Notes under the pieces: model-generated
Seen by the model: only the letters and a program-made list of their open reading frames with translations
The model's database searches: none
Told to the model about the DNA's origin: nothing
Shown here: positions 60,035 to 64,000 of the stretch, in pieces
How positions within the stretch are numbered: the first letter of the stretch is position 1
Layout of the letters: each line of letters begins with the position of its first letter
Origin: Hymenobacter sp. 5317J-9
Lineage (GTDB): Bacteria; Bacteroidota; Bacteroidia; Cytophagales; Hymenobacteraceae
Direction: 5' to 3'
DNA length: 64,000 bases
NCBI RefSeq assembly: GCF_022921075.1
Contig: NZ_CP095050.1
Span: 2,418,001-2,482,000 of the forward strand
Translations under genes and position numbers: made by a program

Positions 60035-60376
60035 ATGTTCATCAACGTCTACACCTCGAACCCCGCCGACCAAGGGCTGGCGGGCTTCGCCCTGGCCCTG
60101 GGCCAGAACCTGCAGCGCCCGGTGCGCCTGTTGCCGCTCTCAAGGCTGCCCGTCCCGGACCCGCTGCGCCGGCAGGCCCTGCGCGTCGAGCGCACGGAGC
60201 TGCTCGACTCCATCGCCCGGGCCGAGCACGAGCTGGGCTGCTTCCTCAGCGGGCACTTCGCCCCCGACGCCGGCCGCGAGAACGGCCTCAAGGCCGACGT
60301 GGATGCGCTGCACGCGCGCCTGCGGGCGGTGAACGCCACGCTGGGGCTGGGGAAAGGAGGGGAGGACAATGGCTGA
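60035..60376 (+). CDS. Unknown helical protein of the early operon
   Basis: 113 residues. Acidic/basic helices (TELLDSIARAEHELGCFL, DVDALHARLRAVNATLG) suggest coiled coil. Overlaps the next gene by 8 bp. No known domain. Confidence 0.5.
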   Translation: MFINVYTSNPADQGLAGFALALGQNLQRPVRLLPLSRLPVPDPLRRQALRVERTELLDSIARAEHELGCFLSGHFAPDAGRENGLKADVDALHARLRAVNATLGLGKGGEDNG

Positions 60377-60599
60377 GCCGCTGCCGCCCGCGGACCGGCC
60401 GGGCTGGCCGGCCATGTTCACCCCGCCGGCCGAGCTGCTGCAGTGGCTCAATCGGCAGCGCCCGGCGGACAAGGCCGGCCAGAAGGCCGTGCTCACCATC
60501 CGCTGGCTCATCAGCGCCGAGCTCGACCGCACGGCGCCCGACCCGCCCCCGCGGGCCATCACCCACTTCACCCCGGACGACGGCCCCGGGGCGCAGTAA
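60369..60599 (+). CDS. Unknown small protein of the early operon
   Basis: 76 residues, start inside the end of the previous gene. Pro-rich N-terminus and helical middle (WLNRQRPADKAGQKAVLTI). No recognised family. A gap of about 190 bp with no gene follows. Confidence 0.5.
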   Translation: MAEPLPPADRPGWPAMFTPPAELLQWLNRQRPADKAGQKAVLTIRWLISAELDRTAPDPPPRAITHFTPDDGPGAQ

Positions 60600-60791
60600 G
60601 CCTTTTCCCCGAGCCCACCGAAGGGCACCTGCGTGGAGCAGGCCCCCGGCGTCGAAGCCGGTCGGGGAGCACTGGGCTAGCCGAAACGCTACCCGGCGGC
60701 CGTTTGGGGGCAGGGATGACAGCCCCTGGCCCCCCGGCGCCGCCACCCGTTTGCCATTTCCCACCTTCCTCACCCCCGCACGTTCCCGAGA

Positions 60792-62171
60792 ATGTTGCCA
60801 CCCCCGTATTGCCCCTCCAAAGCCCGCGTGGCCCTGTCCGAGTACATCGAGCAGCGCGGCGCCCAGCTGCCCAAAACCTGGCGCACCCGCACGCTCAAGG
60901 CCCGCACCCTCGCCGACGGCACCGTGGTGCCGGCGCGCGTCGAGCACTACGCCGTGCGCGGCAGCATCCTCTCCGACGGGGCCGAAAAGACGGCCTGGGC
61001 CCTGATTCGCCTCGCCCTGAAAGCGGTGGGGGAGGTGCGCCAGGTGCCGCTGCTTCGCCTCGAGGCCGACGCCGAGGCCGACCCCACGCCGCCGCCGGTG
61101 GCCACCAACAGCGAGGCCCTGTGCCGCACGAGCGTGCGCGGCAAGCGCGTGGCCGGGCGCACGGTGCGCAACCACCTGGCCGAGATGCAGCGCGCCGGCA
61201 TCGTGACCCGGGTGCAGTTCCGCGGCCGCCAGCGCGACTACCACGTGTGGATAAGCCCGCAATTCCTGTGGGAAGCCGGGGTAAAACCGGCCCAATCGGC
61301 CGAAAAAGCGCGTTTTCAACCCGCGGAAACGGTGGCGCTTCAGCCGCCAACCGGTACAAACTTTCCGCCTAAAGGAGTTCATGAACCCATTCAAGCTACT
61401 GAAATAGAAACCGGTCAGGTGGATAAATGCGCTGCGCAACGGGGCCAGACGCCGCCGGTAAGCACTCAGGCTACACCGTCAGGCTACACGGGGCAGCCGG
61501 CCTACCCCTGCGAGCCCGCGCAAGCGACGAAACAGGGCACTGGGCGCGCGAATGACAACGTCGGGCCTTCCGAGCCCAAAAAGGCGCCTGCGGCCCCGGA
61601 CGGGCCCAAAACGGTGGTCGCCAAACGCCAGCGGGACATGGTATTAGAATTCTGGTGGGCCGCCCAGCGCGAGTTATATGCCCCCATAAACCAAACGTTT
61701 ACCGAAGAGCAGGGCCGCCTGGCCTGCAACGCCATCTACTTCGGGGTGTACGGCGGCTTCCCGGCCGACTGGCCCCTGCACCAGCAGGAAAAGTACCACG
61801 AGCAGGCACTCGAGCGCCTGGGCCTGGCCGCCGGCTACTTCGCCCGCAACCCCCACAAGTACCCGCCCATGCCCTACGCCGAGCACGTGGCAGGCAAGGG
61901 CTACTTCGACGCCGCCAACCAGAAGGGCTTTGCCGGCACCATGGCCTGGTACGCCACCCACCTGGCCCACCGCGGCCAGCGGGCCCTGGCCGACGCGCTG
62001 CGCCGGGCCCGGCGGGAGCTGCGCCAGCACGCGCTGGGCACGGCCCCCAAGCGGGCCCAGGCCAAAACCACCCTCGAACTCTACCGCTACCACGAAGAGA
62101 AGCTGCGCCGGCTGGGCCTGCCGGCCCTCGAGCGCTTCTACCAGCACTTTGCCCGGCCCGCCGCGGCCTAA
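60792..62171 (+). CDS. Winged-helix protein, candidate replication organiser
   Basis: 459 residues. N-terminal winged-helix-like part about 65-170 (TVRNHLAEMQRAGIVTRVQF, GRQRDYHVWISPQFLW), a low-complexity Pro/Gln/Thr linker about 175-270 with many Lys/Pro, and a C-terminal helical domain (MVLEFWWAAQRELYAPINQ, FYQHFARPAAA). Layout resembles phage replication organisers with an N-terminal DNA-binding domain, but that is inference. It occupies the place of a replication gene in a phage early operon. Confidence 0.5.
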   Translation: MLPPPYCPSKARVALSEYIEQRGAQLPKTWRTRTLKARTLADGTVVPARVEHYAVRGSILSDGAEKTAWALIRLALKAVGEVRQVPLLRLEADAEADPTPPPVATNSEALCRTSVRGKRVAGRTVRNHLAEMQRAGIVTRVQFRGRQRDYHVWISPQFLWEAGVKPAQSAEKARFQPAETVALQPPTGTNFPPKGVHEPIQATEIETGQVDKCAAQRGQTPPVSTQATPSGYTGQPAYPCEPAQATKQGTGRANDNVGPSEPKKAPAAPDGPKTVVAKRQRDMVLEFWWAAQRELYAPINQTFTEEQGRLACNAIYFGVYGGFPADWPLHQQEKYHEQALERLGLAAGYFARNPHKYPPMPYAEHVAGKGYFDAANQKGFAGTMAWYATHLAHRGQRALADALRRARRELRQHALGTAPKRAQAKTTLELYRYHEEKLRRLGLPALERFYQHFARPAAA

Positions 62172-62207
62172 CCATTCCCACCTATTCCTTACTCATTTCC
62201 TTTTCCC

Positions 62208-62486
62208 ATGTCTACGCCGCTTACCGCCAGCTGGCAGCGCCAGCAACCCCACACCAAAGCCCTGGTGTACTTCATCTCCGGCCCGGGCCAGGCCGGGCGC
62301 ACCTTCTTCGCCCGCGAGCTCTACTTCAACCGCCCCGTGGCCAACCCCCGCCAGTACGGCATCGAGGGCCTCAAGCGCATGATTGACAAGTGGGGGCCGC
62401 AGCTCGTGGCCAGCGCCGTCATCATCGATTTGGACCGCGACGAGGAGATTCACAAGTTTCTCTCGCAGAAAGGGTGGGTGGCCTGA
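62208..62486 (+). CDS. Unknown small protein
   Basis: 92 residues from ATG 62208. YFISGPGQAGRTFFARELY looks like a degenerate nucleotide-binding loop (GPGQAGRT) but the downstream Walker features are missing. Acidic C-terminus. Stop overlaps the next ATG (TGATG). Confidence 0.5.
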   Translation: MSTPLTASWQRQQPHTKALVYFISGPGQAGRTFFARELYFNRPVANPRQYGIEGLKRMIDKWGPQLVASAVIIDLDRDEEIHKFLSQKGWVA

Positions 62487-62869
62487 TGCGATTGCCCCAC
62501 CTCGACCAAACCATCGACCTCGAGCGCGGCGATGCCGGCCAGCTCTGGTGGGCCGTGGCGGACTGCGGCCGCCGCAACGCGGCGCGGTTGCTCAGCCCCC
62601 AGGGCACTGCCGTGGAGGCCGCTGGCATTGTGCCGGCCCTGGGCTGCCTGGAGCGCGTGGCCAAGCGGCTCAAGCGCCTCGACGAGCGGGAGCGTACCCG
62701 CGTCGGCCTGCCGCGGCGCAAACCGGTGAAGTTTCGCCTGCAGGTCGACGAGTTGGTGGCCATCATGCTCTACGTCTACCCCCGGGCCTCCTTCCTGGCC
62801 CCGGCGCCGCTGGGCAAGGTGCAGCAGAAGTCGCTGAATCTGGAGCCCTACATCCGCTTCCCAAAGTGA
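62486..62869 (+). CDS. Unknown protein
   Basis: 127 residues from ATG 62486. Helical and basic (LERVAKRLKRLDERERT), with a beta-like C-terminal part (FRLQVDELVAIMLYVYPR). The start overlaps the previous stop by one base. No homology recognised. Confidence 0.5.
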   Translation: MRLPHLDQTIDLERGDAGQLWWAVADCGRRNAARLLSPQGTAVEAAGIVPALGCLERVAKRLKRLDERERTRVGLPRRKPVKFRLQVDELVAIMLYVYPRASFLAPAPLGKVQQKSLNLEPYIRFPK

Positions 62870-62896
62870 ACGGCCCCCGGGCGGCCCCGTGTTCAA

Positions 62897-63727
62897 ATGG
62901 CAGCCAATCCAGGCCCTTTTCCATTGCATACTTTTCCTCGCATGCCGGAACGCTACCCCTCTGTTTTCGCCGCTTGCTCGCCCGCTTCTGCGTCCTTTTC
63001 CCCGGGGATGGCTCGCGCTAGGTTCGATTCTCCAACGCCCGCCCCTTACGTGAAGCGCATCGATTTTCCTCTCCGGCCCTACCTTCTGAAGTATCTCCAG
63101 GTGAACCTGCAACTCGCCCGCCTCAGCGAGGAGCCCCTGCACTTGGAGGACTACGTGCTCTCGACCACCAACCGCTTTGGCTTTGCCCTCGACGTGCTGC
63201 TGCGCAAGCCGGCCAAGAGCGCCCGCCACGAGGGCAGCATCGACGACTGCACGGCCACGCTGGGCGTGAACCTGCGCAATTTCAACGGTGCCTACTACGA
63301 CCTGACCCGCGGCAAGCTCACCGAGTACGCCGTGTTCAAGTTCAACGACTTTGTCGACGACAACCTGAACGCCGACCTCTATTTCTGGGTGAAAGAGCAC
63401 GTGAAGCGCCGCTCGACCATCAAGGACGCCATCCGCGCCTTTATGGTGTTTTATGACATCTCGGAAGACGAGAAATCCTACGAGTCGCTTCGGAAGAACG
63501 TGCAGCGCAACGGCGGCATCGAGCCCCGCAAAAAAAAGAAGGCCAAAACCAAGAATTTTCCGGTGAATCTGTCCCAAAAAATGGGCGGTTTGTCCCGAAA
63601 AAAAGGCGAAGTGTCTCGAAAAATGGGCGTTTTGTCCCGCAAGGACACCTTCGCGGCTGTAAGCCAAGAGCTTATGAAGCTGCCCATTGCCCTGTTCGAA
63701 ACGCCGTTTTACCATGTCCGCTCCTAA
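62897..63727 (+). CDS. Unknown protein with Lys-rich repeated tail
   Basis: 276 residues as read; a start at the internal ATG near 63008 (MARARFDSP) is also possible. Central helical part (LRPYLLKYLQVNLQLARLSE, FKFNDFVDDNLNADLYF) and a tail about 205-260 with KKKKAKTKN and four L/V-S-x-K units (LSQKMGG, LSRKKGE, VSRKMGV, LSRKDTF). Tail looks DNA/RNA-binding. Ends 14 bp inside the next gene. Confidence 0.5.
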   Translation: MAANPGPFPLHTFPRMPERYPSVFAACSPASASFSPGMARARFDSPTPAPYVKRIDFPLRPYLLKYLQVNLQLARLSEEPLHLEDYVLSTTNRFGFALDVLLRKPAKSARHEGSIDDCTATLGVNLRNFNGAYYDLTRGKLTEYAVFKFNDFVDDNLNADLYFWVKEHVKRRSTIKDAIRAFMVFYDISEDEKSYESLRKNVQRNGGIEPRKKKKAKTKNFPVNLSQKMGGLSRKKGEVSRKMGVLSRKDTFAAVSQELMKLPIALFETPFYHVRS

Positions 63728-64000
63728 TCCCTACGACCTGCGGAACGTGGAACAGGTGCCGGCCGACAACTTGGGTGGCATCGAGGCGCTCTGGTACACG
63801 CTTGCCGCCAACCTGCTCCACTTCCCCGCCACCGGCGCCCTCGCCATCACCGGCAACCTGGCCATGAAGCCGGGCACCTGCTGGTACCAACTCGTGAGCG
63901 TGCGCCACACCACGCGCTACAAGCAAACGCGCAAAGACCTCGGCCGGCACGGCGATGCCTTCACCCAGCAGCTGGTGGGCACGCTGGCCCGCCACACGCC
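63714..64000 (+). CDS. Unknown protein, 3' end outside window
   Basis: At least 95 residues. MSAPNPYDLRNVEQVPADN then GIEALWYTLAANLLHFPATG and WYQLVSVRHTTRYKQTRKD; overlaps the previous gene by 14 bp. Pattern suggests a structural or DNA-handling protein of the element but nothing is recognised. Confidence 0.5.
   Translation, partial: MSAPNPYDLRNVEQVPADNLGGIEALWYTLAANLLHFPATGALAITGNLAMKPGTCWYQLVSVRHTTRYKQTRKDLGRHGDAFTQQLVGTLARHT

Larger units (their letters stand above)
48533..64000. mobile_element. Phage-like integrative element (element 2), right end outside window
   Basis: Begins at the shared att core. Integrase and an accessory block on the minus strand, then a repressor, a palindromic operator and a long rightward run of small overlapping genes. 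This is the order of a temperate phage lysogeny region followed by early genes. No capsid, portal, terminase or tail gene is recognised in the window; they would lie beyond 64000, so phage versus integrative conjugative element is not decided. Confidence 0.65.

Noticed and set aside
60443..61372. A 309-codon plus-strand frame overlapping the early operon genes
   Set aside because: It overlaps the gene at 60792 in another frame and is Pro/Arg/Gly-rich, the usual look of a shadow frame in GC-rich DNA.

Overview
The first 36 kb look like the chromosome of a GC-rich member of the Bacteroidota, most likely Hymenobacter or a close relative. Evidence: a type IX secretion (T9SS) gene set with two cargo proteins carrying T9SS C-terminal domains, menaquinone methyltransferase next to porT, a DUF5606 protein, a Bacteroidota-type FtsK followed by a LolA-like carrier, several TAnnTTTG promoter boxes, and short dispersed palindromes of the kind seen in Hymenobacter. 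The genus is inference; the phylum is well supported.

Positions 1-36012 carry ordinary chromosomal genes in short operons: fbp (5' end cut off), a DUF5606 protein, a TonB-C protein, engB, a large PorE-like OmpA protein, ubiE/menG-porT, an SDR, a hydrolase, cdd, a saccharopine dehydrogenase-like enzyme, an ABC pair, trmN6, rnhA, marC, a class V aminotransferase, aroQ, a secreted M36 metallopeptidase, xerD, ftsK, a LolA-like gene, DUF2851, a membrane protein, a NeuD-type acyltransferase, trhO, a nucleoside phosphorylase, a LuxC-type reductase divergent from a ferredoxin, a lipoprotein, paaZ and a T9SS cargo protein. At least four intergenic palindromes look like small dispersed elements.

From 36013 to 48550 an integrated plasmid-like element is bounded by an exact 18-bp direct repeat that matches the 3' end of a Bacteroidota tRNA-Asp gene. 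It encodes a tyrosine integrase next to the left end, a defence block (TIR protein, then an AT-rich operon of a cytosine-5 DNA methyltransferase and an ATPase-TOPRIM nuclease), a coiled-coil protein, an iteron array with four strong copies in both orientations, a tiny ribbon-helix-helix-like protein, and a 618-residue protein that looks like a divergent family A (single-subunit) polymerase rather than an ordinary Rep. Small unknown genes and a non-coding stretch with paired repeats and a long hairpin follow.

From 48533 to the window edge a second, phage-like element starts at the shared att copy. It has its own integrase on the minus strand, an accessory block (adenine methyltransferase with two paralogous ParB-domain proteins, an HTH protein with a curlin-like motif, a CBS-HEPN protein, and two lipoprotein cassettes separated by an exact 30-bp repeat), then a repressor transcribed leftward from a perfect 13-bp-arm operator and a rightward operon of tightly overlapping small genes, as in a temperate phage switch. 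Its right end, and presumably the intact tRNA-Asp gene, lie outside the window.

Strongest candidates for undescribed biology: the iteron plus polymerase-like replicon, the Dam/ParB/ParB module, the CBS-HEPN protein, the methyltransferase-OLD nuclease operon beside a TIR gene, the curlin-like motif shared by two regulators, and the GTACAGTAC sites repeated before three transcription units. All function calls come from reading the sequence; no database search was run.
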